A stretch of 64,000 nt of DNA. Origin: Selenomonadaceae bacterium (GTDB taxonomy: Bacteria; Bacillota; Negativicutes; Selenomonadales; Selenomonadaceae). Both the position numbers and the translations under genes were made by a program. Shown here piece by piece: positions 1-9,525 of the stretch (position 1 is its first letter; each line of letters opens with the position of its first letter). The notes beneath the pieces are model-generated. The model saw nothing but the letters and a program-made list of their open reading frames with translations, was not told the DNA's origin and ran no database searches. Location: contig JAGBMX010000134.1 in NCBI GenBank assembly GCA_017634675.1, positions 16,425 to 80,424 of the forward strand, written 5' to 3'.

Positions 1-2
1 TT

Positions 3-368
3 GTGCGCGAACAGAAAAAACCCGAAGAACTTACCATGAAAGAGCTAAGGGAACAGATTGACATAATGCGGACGCAATTTGTCGATACAAATAAACTTGA
101 AGCGGAACTGTACCAGCGTGTGACGGTACCGATGGCAAGTTTGATATTTGCCTTGGTGGGAATACCTTTGGGGTTGCAGCCTGCAAGAAACAGTTCTTCA
201 AAGGGATTTGCTTTAAGTGTGCTTATAATTTTTTGCTATTATTCTATTATGACTCTCGCGAACGCTATTGCCCGCGCAGGTACGATTTCTCCCATGATTG
301 CCGTGTGGATTCCGAATATCATAGGACTTATCGCGGGTTGTTATCTTATGAAGCGCGCGTCGAGATAA
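3..368 (+). CDS. LptF/LptG-family permease, C-terminal fragment
   Basis: This is the C-terminal part of a YjgP/YjgQ (LptF/LptG) permease; the gene enters the window already open, so the GTG at 3 is not a real start. The visible 121 residues contain three hydrophobic segments (about residues 45-60, 70-90 and 97-115). The phrase with ELYQRVTVPMASLIFALVG is typical of the last periplasmic-to-membrane junction of this family. LptF/G work with LptB and LptC to extract lipopolysaccharide from the inner membrane, so the gene points to an outer membrane. The next gene follows with its ribosome-binding site overlapping this stop codon. Whether it is the F or the G paralogue cannot be decided here. Confidence 0.85.
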   Translation: MREQKKPEELTMKELREQIDIMRTQFVDTNKLEAELYQRVTVPMASLIFALVGIPLGLQPARNSSSKGFALSVLIIFCYYSIMTLANAIARAGTISPMIAVWIPNIIGLIAGCYLMKRASR

Positions 369-381
369 AGGAGTGTCGGTT

Positions 382-1593
382 TTGTACGGCGTAGTTTTGA
401 TTGTGTCGCTTATAGTGACGGGCGGGGTTATCGCTTTTATTGGCGATAGACTCGGTACGAAAATCGGAAAAAAGAGGCTTTCTATTTTCGGTCTTCGCCC
501 TAGGTATACCTCGATAATAATTACGATTTTAACGGGCGCATTTATTACTACCCTTACTTTCGGCGCTTTAGCTGCGACTTCTGAAAACGTAAGAACCGCT
601 CTTTTTGGGATGGAGCAATTAAAACAGGAGATGGCGACGCGCGCCGAGGAACTTTCAAATACCACGAAACTTCTTGCTGATGTGGAACGGGAGCAGGAGG
701 AAACCAACGAAAAACTTGCCAAGTCCAAAGTGGAAATGGAAAAATTACGGCAAGAGCAAGCGGAATTAGAAGCGGAATCCGAAAAATTAAAAGCCGGAAA
801 TGCTGAGTTGGCGGAGGCTAATGAAAATTTAAAGGCGCAAGCGGAGGAACTTCAAGCGCAAAACGAAACGATAGCGAAGGAAAACAATAGTTTAACCGAA
901 AAAAATACGGAACTATCAAAGAATAACGCCGATCTCGAAAAGCGCGCCGAGGTTTTGCAGACCGGACTTATTACCATGCGCGAGGGAGATATTATGATTC
1001 GCGCAAACGAGGTTTTAGCGAGCGGGGTTATAAGGGGCGGCAGAACAAAAGCCGAGGTAGAGGCGGATTTTGCCGTGCTTGCAAATCTTGCGAGTCGGAA
1101 TATTTCGGCGCAGTACGGCGTAAATATTACAGACAGCGATATTTGGATATACCCGCCGGAATATGAAGCCGCTGTTCAGGAGATTGTAAACCGTAAGGAA
1201 GATTCGGTTGTGCGCATATTGGCGGCGGGCAATTTGCTTCGCGGCGAAGCGGTGCGTTCAAGTCTTGAGGTATATCCTAACAGTGTGATTTATCAAAAAG
1301 ACGAATTTATTCTCGCAAGGGCTTATACCATAGATGATTCGAGGGCGAATATGTCCGAAGAAATGGTTATGGATTTCTTCCGTCAGATAAACGCCGAAGC
1401 CGTGCGGAAAGGAATTTTGGCAGACCCGATAAAAGGCTCTGTCGGAGTTATGGACAGCGAGGAATTTTACGCTATACTAAACGGCGTGCGGCCGTTAAAA
1501 GGCAACATTGTGCTTTCCGCTTACGCGAAATATGCTACGGATGCTTTGGGACCGTTAAGATTAAATGTTCATTGGGAGAAGATGAATCGTTAA
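382..1593 (+). CDS. DUF3084 domain coiled-coil membrane protein
   Basis: It resembles the DUF3084 family, whose function is unknown. Two membrane segments lie at about residues 3-22 and 45-65 with a conserved basic loop between them (GDRLGTKIGKKRLSIFGLRPR). A long Glu/Lys/Ala-rich coiled coil follows to about residue 195, and then a globular C-terminal domain. I chose TTG 382 rather than GTG 373 because the AAAGGAG at 367-373 is well spaced for TTG 382 and overlaps the GTG. The gene lies directly behind an LPS-transport permease and is followed by an RNase H-fold gene whose ATG overlaps its stop. The context suggests an envelope scaffold, which is inference. Confidence 0.75.
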   Translation: MYGVVLIVSLIVTGGVIAFIGDRLGTKIGKKRLSIFGLRPRYTSIIITILTGAFITTLTFGALAATSENVRTALFGMEQLKQEMATRAEELSNTTKLLADVEREQEETNEKLAKSKVEMEKLRQEQAELEAESEKLKAGNAELAEANENLKAQAEELQAQNETIAKENNSLTEKNTELSKNNADLEKRAEVLQTGLITMREGDIMIRANEVLASGVIRGGRTKAEVEADFAVLANLASRNISAQYGVNITDSDIWIYPPEYEAAVQEIVNRKEDSVVRILAAGNLLRGEAVRSSLEVYPNSVIYQKDEFILARAYTIDDSRANMSEEMVMDFFRQINAEAVRKGILADPIKGSVGVMDSEEFYAILNGVRPLKGNIVLSAYAKYATDALGPLRLNVHWEKMNR

Positions 1594-2009
1594 TGAATAC
1601 TGTTGCGGCTCTTGATCCGGGACGGGACAAATGCGGTTTTGCCGCGCTTTCTCTTGAAGGCGCGGTACTTTTTCAAAAAGTTATATCTACTTCGGAACTG
1701 GAAAAAGAAATTTTAAAGTGTAACGACGAATTTTCATTTGATGTATTGATAATTGGAAACGGCACCACAAGCAAGGCGGCGCAAGAACGCGTCAAAAACG
1801 TCTTGTCAAATCTTGAAATAAAAGTTGTTGACGAATATAAAACCACTGAACTTGCAAGAAGCGAATATTTTAAAATTAACCCGCCTAAAGGTTGGAGAAG
1901 ACTGTTGCCGATAACGATGCAGACTCCGCCTGTGCCGGTTGACGATTATGTTGCCGTTATTTTAGCGAAAAGATATTTGGCAAAATTGGGAAGTGAAAGC
2001 GATGGATAA
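1593..2009 (+). CDS. RNase H-fold protein, YqgF/RuvX-like
   Basis: A 138-residue protein beginning with the beta-strand and acidic motif ALDPGRDKCGFA, the typical first strand of the YqgF/RuvC-like RNase H fold. A second strand VLIIGNGTTSKAAQ and a later acidic segment VDEYKTTELA are also consistent. The family includes the pre-16S rRNA processing nuclease, but this is a divergent branch, so the substrate is unknown. ATG 1593 overlaps the upstream stop (TAATG) and has GGGAGAAG about 11 bases before it; a TTG at 1572 would be 7 codons longer. The 3' end overlaps the following dCMP deaminase start by 8 bases, indicating translational coupling. Confidence 0.6.
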   Translation: MNTVAALDPGRDKCGFAALSLEGAVLFQKVISTSELEKEILKCNDEFSFDVLIIGNGTTSKAAQERVKNVLSNLEIKVVDEYKTTELARSEYFKINPPKGWRRLLPITMQTPPVPVDDYVAVILAKRYLAKLGSESDG

Positions 2010-2460
2010 GCAGAACCGCCCCGCTTGGGACGATTACTTTTTAGATATTGCAAAAGCCGTGGGCAGGCGCGCCACTTGCCTTCGTCGTCGTTACGGGGCG
2101 ATTATCGTAAAAGACAATATTATAATCAGCACGGGGTACAACGGCGCGCCTAAAGGCGAAGCGAACTGCATAGATACGGGGCTTTGCGAAAGAGAGCGGC
2201 TTCATGTGCCAAAAGGTCAAAATTATGAACTCTGCGTTGCGGTACACGCGGAACAAAATGCGATTATAAACGCAGACCCGATAAAGATGAGGGGCGCTAA
2301 AATATATGTGGCGGGTTTTAACGCCGACGGCACGGCGGCTTCGGGGAAGCCTTGCCTTTTGTGCCGTCGTATGATAAGAAACGCAGGGATAGCGGAAGCC
2401 GTTTATCTGGAAACAGACGGCAGCATTGTCAAAGTTGTACCCGAGAATATAACTGATTAG
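2002..2460 (+). CDS. comEB: dCMP deaminase family protein (ComEB-like)
   Basis: A zinc-dependent deoxycytidylate deaminase, which converts dCMP to dUMP for dTMP synthesis. Zinc and catalytic residues are visible as H82-A-E84 in HAEQN and C118/C121 in PCLLC. The N-terminal half carries the family phrase [21 protein letters not shown] and a second Cys/His-containing insert (C-x-D-x-GLC-x-RE) that usually binds another zinc. The length of 152 residues is normal. ATG 2002 has GGGAAG eight bases upstream; a GTG at 1993 lacks a separate site. The gene overlaps its upstream neighbour and is followed 13 bases later by a glycosyltransferase. The name ComEB comes from the Bacillus orthologue. Confidence 0.88.
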   Translation: MDKQNRPAWDDYFLDIAKAVGRRATCLRRRYGAIIVKDNIIISTGYNGAPKGEANCIDTGLCERERLHVPKGQNYELCVAVHAEQNAIINADPIKMRGAKIYVAGFNADGTAASGKPCLLCRRMIRNAGIAEAVYLETDGSIVKVVPENITD

Positions 2461-2473
2461 AGGCGGCGTTCGT

Positions 2474-3403
2474 ATGAAAATTTCGTTGATTGTGCCGGTA
2501 TATAACGAAGAACAGGCGATACCGCTTTTTTATGATGCGGTAAGAAATTATGATTTTTTTAAGGATAAAGAGGTTGAAATTATCTTTGTAAGCGACGGCA
2601 GTACGGATAAAACGGAAGAAATCGTACTGTCATTGGCCGAAAAAGATAGTTTAGTTACGCCTCTTTTTTTTATGCGGAATTTTGGGAAGGAATCCGCCCT
2701 TATGGCTGGACTTGTGGCATCTAAGGGAGATGCGATAATTCCAATAGACGTTGATTTGCAAGACCCGATTGAGGTTATAGAAGAACTTGTGCAAAAGTGG
2801 CAAGAAGGCGCGGATGTTGTACTTGCAAAGCGAGTGGACAGGAGTACGGACAGTTTTTTGAAAAGGCAAAGCGCCGCTTGGTTTTATAAAGTGCAAAATT
2901 TCCTTAGCGACCTTCATATAGAAGAAAACGTGGGGGATTTTCGTTTGCTTGATAGGCGAGTAGTGGATGAGATTGTAAAGCTTCCCGAAAGGAATCTCTT
3001 TATGAAAGGGATTTTGTCTTGGGTAGGGGGGAAAGTTGCCATTGTAAACTATGTTCGCGCCGAACGGGCAGCGGGGGATTCGAAATTCAACGCGCGTAAA
3101 CTCTGGAATCTTGCTATGGAAGGAATTACCAGTTTTTCCACGGCGCTTCTAAGGATTTGGACATTTATCGGGGCGGCTGTGGCTTTTTCCGCTTTTTCTT
3201 ACGGCGCGTACCGCATTATATCAAAGTTGGCGTTCGGAAACGACGTTGCTGGGTATTCGTCTTTGATGGTTGCTATTGTATTTTTGGGCGGTGTACAGCT
3301 TATAGGCATAGGCGTGTTGGGCGAATATATCGGAAGAATTTATATCGAAACCAAACGGCGGCCTAGGTATGTGCTAAAGCATATTGAAAAAGGTGAGAAA
3401 TAG
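2474..3403 (+). CDS. GT2 glycosyltransferase, GtrB/DPM1/ArnC-like
   Basis: A 309-residue family 2 glycosyltransferase of the type that loads a sugar onto a polyprenyl phosphate. The GT-A fold starts at residue 2 ([15 protein letters not shown]), followed by VSDGSTD and the acidic metal-binding motif DVDLQDP around residue 95. A conserved [11 protein letters not shown] region lies near residue 153. Two C-terminal transmembrane helices (about 225-250 and 262-290) match GtrB-type enzymes. The stop at 3401-3403 abuts the TTG start of the next membrane protein. Donor and product sugars cannot be read from sequence; a role in surface glycan or lipid A decoration with the neighbouring membrane proteins is inference. 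Confidence 0.88.
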   Translation: MKISLIVPVYNEEQAIPLFYDAVRNYDFFKDKEVEIIFVSDGSTDKTEEIVLSLAEKDSLVTPLFFMRNFGKESALMAGLVASKGDAIIPIDVDLQDPIEVIEELVQKWQEGADVVLAKRVDRSTDSFLKRQSAAWFYKVQNFLSDLHIEENVGDFRLLDRRVVDEIVKLPERNLFMKGILSWVGGKVAIVNYVRAERAAGDSKFNARKLWNLAMEGITSFSTALLRIWTFIGAAVAFSAFSYGAYRIISKLAFGNDVAGYSSLMVAIVFLGGVQLIGIGVLGEYIGRIYIETKRRPRYVLKHIEKGEK

Positions 3404-5170
3404 TTGACAGAGCGAGTTTTAAACGGGAAAAAGTTTTGCGCCGCTATGATTACGGTCGCTGTTTTTATAGTGAGTGTCCCGCTTTTGTCGGATTCGCTCA
3501 TTTTCGGCCATGATGTGATTTTTCATATCCAACGGATTGAAGGTTTAAAAGACGGTCTTTTATCAGGACAATTTCCCGTAAAATTGTACGGTCATTTTTT
3601 TAAAGATTACGGTTATCCCGTAGGGTATTTTTACCCCGATTTGTTTTTGTATATTCCGGCAATTTTTCGTCTTTTAGATTTTTCAATGTTGTTTTCCTAC
3701 CATGTTTTTTTGTTTATTATAACGGTGGGAACGGCGTTTATTGCGTGGTACGCTTTTACAAAACTGTTTGAACACTTGTTGGAAGGAAGCAATGAAACTG
3801 CTCACGTTTACGGAGCTGTTGCAGCTATATGCTATACGGGGTCCCTTTATCGTTTGATTGATCTCTATGTTCGCTCCGCGGTGGGAGAGAGTGTTGCCAT
3901 GTGCTTTTTCCCGCTGGCGCTTATAAGCTTATTTTTGCTTTTAAAGGGGAAGAAAGCTTCTTGGATAGGACTGACCATAGGGGTAACAGGCGTTTTGGAA
4001 TCGCATATCTTAAGCGCTCTTATGCTCTTTTTTGCTATGCTTTTTATGTGCCTGTTTTTTTATAAACGTGTCTTAGATAAAGATGTATTAAAACAATTAT
4101 TTAAAGCGGTACTGTTTATAATCCTTTTAAATCTTTGGTTTTATGCGCCGTTTATCGGAATGTATGAGATTTACGATTTTCACATAAAATTCGATTTGAA
4201 AGCTGCAAGTTTAATTTATGTATTTTCTTGGGACAAACTTTGGGATTACAAATTTTTTATTGGAATATTGCCGTTTATCGCGATAGCATTAGTGTGTTTT
4301 TCGTTAAAGAAATTGAAAGAACATCGGCGTATATTTAGCGCGTTTTTATCATGCGGTATTCTTTTGATGGGTATTTTAATTTTAATATCGCCTCTTATGG
4401 ATTGGCAAAAGGTATCGATTATTCCCATTATTGGAGAAAAACTGGGAGTTTTGCAATTTTCTATGCGTTTAATGGTCTTTGGATCGCTGTTGATTTCAGT
4501 AATTTTAGCTATAATTTTTGTCAAAATCCGATTGATTTTTATTTCATTCGTATTCGTTTTGGAAAGTATGTTTTACTTAACGATGTCCGATGTAACATAC
4601 GAAAATTTTATGTTGGCGCTTCGCTATGAAGACAAAATCGCATTGGTTAATGCGTTGCCTAACCTTAAAGATACCGAAGTTGAACATATACCAATGTCCT
4701 CTCTTCATATGGCGACTAATTATTCTTTTTTTCCATATATTGATTATTTTTACGGCGATACGCCAATATCAAATTTTCAAAAGTTTAACGACGATACGAA
4801 GTTAAATTTTTGGGAAAGCGTAATAAACGAGGATTTATCGCTGCTTGACCCTAATGAAATTAAACCGTCTTATGTGGTCGTTGATTTTTCGAGGATAAGT
4901 ACGAAATTAGCGTTAAAGACCAAAACCGAGGCAGAAACAGCTATTATGTTGCCTCTTTGGTATTTCCCAAAATGTTACGGCGCAACAATAGACAATAAAA
5001 GCGCGGAAGTCTTTGAGATGGCGGAGCATCGTTTGGGAATAAAAGTTCCCGAAGGCGAGCATGAAATAAAAATATTTGCAAAGCAACGAACACCCTATAG
5101 GAATGCCTGCATAATTTCTCTGATTGGATTGGCGCTCTTTGTTTTTGCGATAAAAAGGGAAACCGTTTAA
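3404..5170 (+). CDS. Large polytopic membrane protein, PTPS-related / GT-C-like
   Basis: A 588-residue protein with about ten hydrophobic helices and a soluble C-terminal part (from about residue 395). The N-terminal periplasmic loop has GHDVIFHIQRIEGLKDGL and a Gly/Tyr/Pro-rich GYPVGYFYPD, which resemble the 'membrane protein 6-pyruvoyl-tetrahydropterin synthase-related' family. Those proteins have the topology of GT-C glycosyltransferases with an acidic residue in the first loop (here the D of GHDV). The start is TTG 3404, immediately after the preceding TAG, with AGGTGAG upstream. Coupling to a GtrB-like enzyme fits transfer of a lipid-linked sugar on the outer face of the inner membrane. 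That role is inferred. Confidence 0.65.
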   Translation: MTERVLNGKKFCAAMITVAVFIVSVPLLSDSLIFGHDVIFHIQRIEGLKDGLLSGQFPVKLYGHFFKDYGYPVGYFYPDLFLYIPAIFRLLDFSMLFSYHVFLFIITVGTAFIAWYAFTKLFEHLLEGSNETAHVYGAVAAICYTGSLYRLIDLYVRSAVGESVAMCFFPLALISLFLLLKGKKASWIGLTIGVTGVLESHILSALMLFFAMLFMCLFFYKRVLDKDVLKQLFKAVLFIILLNLWFYAPFIGMYEIYDFHIKFDLKAASLIYVFSWDKLWDYKFFIGILPFIAIALVCFSLKKLKEHRRIFSAFLSCGILLMGILILISPLMDWQKVSIIPIIGEKLGVLQFSMRLMVFGSLLISVILAIIFVKIRLIFISFVFVLESMFYLTMSDVTYENFMLALRYEDKIALVNALPNLKDTEVEHIPMSSLHMATNYSFFPYIDYFYGDTPISNFQKFNDDTKLNFWESVINEDLSLLDPNEIKPSYVVVDFSRISTKLALKTKTEAETAIMLPLWYFPKCYGATIDNKSAEVFEMAEHRLGIKVPEGEHEIKIFAKQRTPYRNACIISLIGLALFVFAIKRETV

Positions 5171-5187
5171 TTTTTAGGAGTTACCTT

Positions 5188-6639
5188 ATGCTCTTTAATT
5201 CGTATGAATTTATATTTTTGTTTTTTCCAGTGGTTTTAACCGTGTATTTTTTGCTTGGAAAATATAACGAACACTCTAAGGCGAACGCTTCTCTCGTACT
5301 TTTCAGCTTGATTTTTTACGCTTATTGGGACGTCCGCTTTTTGCCGTTGCTTTTAATCAGCATAGCGGCGAATTTTTTGATATATAAACTAATCTCGAAA
5401 TTAAAAAATCATAACAAAAAATCTCGGGCAAAGTATGTTTTTTACTGTGGCATTGCTTTTAATTTAGGTTTGCTTGGGTATTTCAAATATTTTAATTTTT
5501 TCCTTGGTACTTTAAACGATTTGGGCGCGAATTTTGAGATTTTGCCCATAATTTTGCCGCTAGGCATTTCATTCTTCTCTATAACGCAGCTTCTGTTTTT
5601 ATGGGACTCATACGCAAGCGAAGTAGAGGAGACCAACCTTTTAAATTATTCATTGTTTGTGTCTTTTTTTCCGCATCTTTTGGCGGGACCTATCCTTTAT
5701 CACCACCAAATGATTCGCCAATTTAAGGACAGTTCGCTCTGCAAAGTAAATTGGGATAACTTTTCCAAAGGCTTGACGCTTTTTACAATAGGTTTGATGA
5801 AAAAAACCATGATAGCGGATGCGCTTTTTCCTTATGTTAATTTTGGTTTTGCAAATACGGATGAGATAACTCTTTTTACGGCGTGGCTTATTTCTGTATG
5901 CTATATGCTTGAACTCTATTTTGATTTTTCCGGGTACAGCGATATGGCGGTAGGACTTGCGAAAATGCTGAATTTTGATATTCCGGTAAACTTTAATGCG
6001 CCATTTCGAGCCACAAGCATGATAAAATTTTGGCAAAACTGGCATATTTCCCTTACAAACGCTTTGACAGCCTGCATTTATATGCCCATAATGAGAAAGT
6101 TTAAAAAGCCGTCTTTAAGGCACACAATTTTTGCGGCTTCGACTACGATGTTTTGCGTTGGAATTTGGCATGGCGCAGGGTGGACGTTTGTAATTTTCGC
6201 CGCCATAAGCGCCGTTGCCGTTGCTTTCAATTATCTTTGGAAACAGACGCATATTGTTATGCCGAATGTTTTATCAAGGTTCCTAACACTCATTACAATA
6301 CTGTTTGGCATGATTTTTTTCAGGGCGGACAGCGTGAATGAAGCTATGAATGTTATTTACGCCATGTTTGGTGCAAATGGAATAATATTGCAAGAGAGTT
6401 ATTTTGCCGTAAAGGGAGGACTGCCCCAGTTGCTCCTCCCTGTGGAAAATCCGCCGGGTTTTTTCTTTCAACTGGCTTTTTTCTTGTCTGTTTTAATTGT
6501 ATCGTTTTCGCCAAGTTCGAATAATCTGGTAAAAAAATTTAAACCTAACGTTTTATGGATGTTTTTTATAGGAATCGGATTTTTCCTTTCGTTTTTAGCT
6601 ATGACGAAACCTACGGAATTTTTGTATTTTCAGTTTTGA
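5188..6639 (+). CDS. MBOAT-family O-acyltransferase (AlgI/PatA/DltB-like)
   Basis: A 483-residue multi-pass acyltransferase. The signature region contains FWQNWHISL at about residues 282-290 and GIWHGAGW with the near-invariant histidine H328. The N-terminus matches the family start (FNSYEFIFLFFPVVL). Members such as AlgI, PatA and DltB move an acyl group across the inner membrane to an exported polysaccharide or other acceptor. The next gene encodes an SGNH-fold protein, the usual periplasmic partner that completes O-acetylation, so the pair probably O-acylates a surface glycan made by neighbouring enzymes. The acceptor is unknown. Start ATG 5188 has TTTAGGAG upstream. Confidence 0.9.
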   Translation: MLFNSYEFIFLFFPVVLTVYFLLGKYNEHSKANASLVLFSLIFYAYWDVRFLPLLLISIAANFLIYKLISKLKNHNKKSRAKYVFYCGIAFNLGLLGYFKYFNFFLGTLNDLGANFEILPIILPLGISFFSITQLLFLWDSYASEVEETNLLNYSLFVSFFPHLLAGPILYHHQMIRQFKDSSLCKVNWDNFSKGLTLFTIGLMKKTMIADALFPYVNFGFANTDEITLFTAWLISVCYMLELYFDFSGYSDMAVGLAKMLNFDIPVNFNAPFRATSMIKFWQNWHISLTNALTACIYMPIMRKFKKPSLRHTIFAASTTMFCVGIWHGAGWTFVIFAAISAVAVAFNYLWKQTHIVMPNVLSRFLTLITILFGMIFFRADSVNEAMNVIYAMFGANGIILQESYFAVKGGLPQLLLPVENPPGFFFQLAFFLSVLIVSFSPSSNNLVKKFKPNVLWMFFIGIGFFLSFLAMTKPTEFLYFQF

Positions 6640-6651
6640 TGGGGGAGTAGA

Positions 6652-7626
6652 GTGAAGCATAAATCTTATGTTTTCGGAGTCCTCGGCATTTTTGTGTTTC
6701 TCTTTTTGTTATCCGATTTATGCATATGGTTAATACCTCATATGTATTACGGAGATATTGAATATCCCTATTGGGAAGAGCAAAAGGATTATATTACGGA
6801 AGGTGGCAAAGATAATGAAATACTGTTTATGGGGGATTCCGTGCCCAAGGTTGGCATTTTGCCCGATGTGATTTCGGATAAGTCCTATAATATCTCCATA
6901 GGCGGGGTGACGGCTATTGAGATGTATTATGCGCTTAATACTTATCTAAAGAGTAATGCGTCGCCGAAAAAAATATTTATCGCCTTTTCGCCCATTCATT
7001 ACGCACATTTAGAGTGGTTTCACACGAGAACGGTTTATTTTCATTATCTAAGTTTTAGTGAGATGATGGAGGCTGAAGGGGTAATATTAAACGACGAAGA
7101 TATATTGTTTTATGAAAAACCGGGAATTTTGCTTGACGATATCGAGTGTTTTTTGAGGTTTCCCAATAAATATTATTTGACGATAAGAGACAGTCGGTTG
7201 AATAGAAAGGCTTTAAACGACGAAAAATATCGTTTAACACGAGAAGCGAAGGGAAGAATGTATTTTCCGCCCGTACCCGATTGGAAAGAAGAATATGAAG
7301 ATAATAAATATTTAAAGTATGGTTTTAAGAAAAGAGAGAGCATAGAATATTATTTAAAAAAACTTTTATACCTTGCAGGGCAAAACGATATAGAAGTTCA
7401 TATAATTCAAATGCCGGTGAATAATTTGACTTATCAATCCATAAAAAATTCTGGGTATTTGGCGGATTTTGAAAATTATATGCAAAGTTTAAAAAACGAA
7501 ACGGGAGCCGATATTGAAACCAAAATTCCCGTGTACGATTCTCTTTATTTCGACGATCAAATGCACCTTTCAAAACAAGGCGCAAAAATTTACAGTAAAT
7601 TTTTAAAGGAAAAGTATAAATTGTGA
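6652..7626 (+). CDS. SGNH/GDSL-like membrane-anchored hydrolase, MBOAT partner
   Basis: A 324-residue protein with one N-terminal signal-anchor helix (about residues 6-26) and a periplasmic SGNH-type domain. The nucleophile block is FMGDSVPK (G61, D62, S63) and the catalytic pair lies in DDQMHLS near the C-terminus (D302 and H305). It sits 12 bases behind the MBOAT gene, as DltD, AlgX/AlgJ and PatB-like proteins do, so it is probably the extracytoplasmic acyl-transfer or esterase partner. Start GTG 6652 has a strong GGGGGAG seven bases upstream. No terminator is obvious directly after it; a pyrimidine/purine hairpin element follows at 7719. Confidence 0.75.
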   Translation: MKHKSYVFGVLGIFVFLFLLSDLCIWLIPHMYYGDIEYPYWEEQKDYITEGGKDNEILFMGDSVPKVGILPDVISDKSYNISIGGVTAIEMYYALNTYLKSNASPKKIFIAFSPIHYAHLEWFHTRTVYFHYLSFSEMMEAEGVILNDEDILFYEKPGILLDDIECFLRFPNKYYLTIRDSRLNRKALNDEKYRLTREAKGRMYFPPVPDWKEEYEDNKYLKYGFKKRESIEYYLKKLLYLAGQNDIEVHIIQMPVNNLTYQSIKNSGYLADFENYMQSLKNETGADIETKIPVYDSLYFDDQMHLSKQGAKIYSKFLKEKYKL

Positions 7627-7718
7627 AGAATATAGGATAAGGCAGATATAATATATTTTGACACATAATCGTAACACTAAAAAATTATTAAAGTTTTTTC
7701 TTTCTCTTTTCTTTGTTA

Positions 7719-7766
7719 CTTTCTTTTCTCTTTCTTTTTTTCAAAAAAGAAAGAGAAAAGAAAGTA
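7719..7766. repeat. Pyrimidine/purine inverted repeat, copy 1
   Basis: Two perfect 23-base arms made of C/T on the left and A/G on the right, separated by two bases. A second partial copy of the left arm (TTTTTTCTTTCTCTTTTC) precedes it at 7695-7712. The hairpin ends 28 bases before the chemoreceptor start codon. It could act as a terminator, but related elements occur at 10208, 22011 and 56355, always just upstream of a gene, which suggests a dispersed repeat family. Confidence 0.7.
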
Positions 7767-7794
7767 AGAACTGACGTAATTGGGAGGGTTGTAT

Positions 7795-9480
7795 ATGAGT
7801 TTGCGGGCGAAGACTATTATTGCGATATCGTGTATTATCGCCGTTGCTTGCGGGTGTATGGGACTGTTGGGGTATAAGAGCGCAAGCGACGGTTTTGCGA
7901 GATCGCTTGAGATGAAGGCTCATTCAAATGTGCTTTCACTTATGGAGATAATGAGATATAAATACCCGGGCGATTGGCGGATAGAAGGCGGAGCGCTTTA
8001 TAAGGGCGAAACTAAGATAAGCGGCGCAGAAGATGTGGTGGATTACTTTGGGAACATGGTGAATGGACACGTCACAATGTTTTTGGGCGATACCAGAGTA
8101 GCCACCACCGTGAAGAAGGATAACGGCGAACGCTCCGTTGGAACAAAGGCTTCTGAAAATATTATAGATACGGTTATTAAGGGTGGAAGATCCTTTACCG
8201 GCGAAGCTATTGTTGTGGGGAAAAGCTATTATAGCGCATACGAGCCGATTAAGGATGCTAAGGGCAACGTTATCGGCATGATTTTTGTGGGACTTCCCGA
8301 AGATGAGATGGATGACGTTTATAGAGAATTTGTAATAGAGATAATTATTTCGACGATACTAATAAACATAATTTTGGGAATACTCGCAAATTTGGCGATT
8401 CGAGGGGAAATTAGCTCTTTAAAGCAGGTATCTCAAACTTTAACGCAAATTTCGGAAGGAGATTTAAGAGAGGCTGATTTACCCATAAATTCTGACGATG
8501 AGATTGGTCAGCTTTCTAAAGCTACCAATTACATGAAGGAACATTTGAAAGGACTTTTGAAAAACGTAACGAAATCCGCCGAAGCGGTGGCGGCATCCGC
8601 CGAACAGTTTACCGCAAATGCGGCGCAGACGGCGGATTCCATACAACACGTTGCGGAAAGTACCGTGCATATGGCGGAGAGCACTTCGGCGCAAACGGGA
8701 ACTATAAACGCGCTTCAAGAGAGTATCGGCGATATGCGAGCTAAAATGGAAGACTTGAGAAGCAGTGCTCAAACTATGGACGACGCGGCTAAAGAAACCC
8801 AGCATAACGCTGCGAACGGGCGCAAGACGGTAGCGACGGCGATAGAGGAGATAAACGGTATAGCGGAGCAGGTTAACGCTTCTGCTGAGATGGTGAGAAG
8901 TTTAGGCGAGCAATCTAAGGAGATTGATTCAATCGTAGGCACTATTTCAGAAATTGCGGAGCAAACCAATTTGCTTGCGTTAAACGCCGCCATAGAAGCT
9001 GCAAGAGCCGGCGAAGCGGGACGAGGCTTTACCGTCGTTGCGGACGAGGTGCGAAAACTTGCGGAAGGATGCGCTCAGGCGGCAAGCAGTATTTCCAAGC
9101 TAGTAGCTGATTTGCAAGCGAAAACTCGATCGGCGGTTACGGCTATGGAAGTTGGCAATCAAAAAGTGCAAGAGGGCGCGCAGTCCATAAAAGCCACCGG
9201 AGAAGCTTTTACAAGTATTGAAAATCAGGTTGACAAGTTAAGTGAGAACATTGAGCAATCTATAAAATATATTGGTGTTGTCAGCGGCACGGGAGAAAAT
9301 ATTCAAAGTTCCATCGAAGAAGTTCAGCAAGAGAGCAGCAACGCCAACAACAAGGCGCAAAACGTATCTGCGGCTACAGAGGAGCAAGCCGCCACAATGC
9401 ACGAAATGACGGAAGCCAGCCATAAGTTGGCAGATCTTGCAAGCGATTTACAGAAGGAAGTCGAGCATTTTAAGATTTGA
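7795..9480 (+). CDS. Methyl-accepting chemotaxis protein with single Cache domain
   Basis: A 561-residue transmembrane chemoreceptor. It has a membrane helix at about residues 7-25, a periplasmic single-Cache-type domain at about 30-175 (ending in [13 protein letters not shown]), and a second helix at about 180-200. A HAMP segment follows at 205-255, then a long cytoplasmic signalling coiled coil. The hairpin tip that contacts CheA/CheW is intact ([20 protein letters not shown], about residues 388-407). Glu/Gln pairs in the flanking helices are likely methylation sites. ATG 7795 is preferred over TTG 7780 because GGGAGGG lies between them. No other chemotaxis or flagellar genes are in the window. 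The ligand is unknown; Cache domains usually bind small organic acids or amino acids. Confidence 0.93.
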   Translation: MSLRAKTIIAISCIIAVACGCMGLLGYKSASDGFARSLEMKAHSNVLSLMEIMRYKYPGDWRIEGGALYKGETKISGAEDVVDYFGNMVNGHVTMFLGDTRVATTVKKDNGERSVGTKASENIIDTVIKGGRSFTGEAIVVGKSYYSAYEPIKDAKGNVIGMIFVGLPEDEMDDVYREFVIEIIISTILINIILGILANLAIRGEISSLKQVSQTLTQISEGDLREADLPINSDDEIGQLSKATNYMKEHLKGLLKNVTKSAEAVAASAEQFTANAAQTADSIQHVAESTVHMAESTSAQTGTINALQESIGDMRAKMEDLRSSAQTMDDAAKETQHNAANGRKTVATAIEEINGIAEQVNASAEMVRSLGEQSKEIDSIVGTISEIAEQTNLLALNAAIEAARAGEAGRGFTVVADEVRKLAEGCAQAASSISKLVADLQAKTRSAVTAMEVGNQKVQEGAQSIKATGEAFTSIENQVDKLSENIEQSIKYIGVVSGTGENIQSSIEEVQQESSNANNKAQNVSAATEEQAATMHEMTEASHKLADLASDLQKEVEHFKI

Positions 9481-9486
9481 AAATTA

Positions 9487-9520
9487 AAAACGGACTTGGC
9501 GTAACCGCCAAGTCCGTTTT
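9487..9520. terminator. Bidirectional rho-independent terminator
   Basis: A 15-base perfect stem (AAAACGGACTTGGCG and its complement) with a 4-base loop and T/A tracts on both sides. It lies between the converging chemoreceptor and SYLF genes. Confidence 0.9.
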
Positions 9521-9525
9521 TGTGT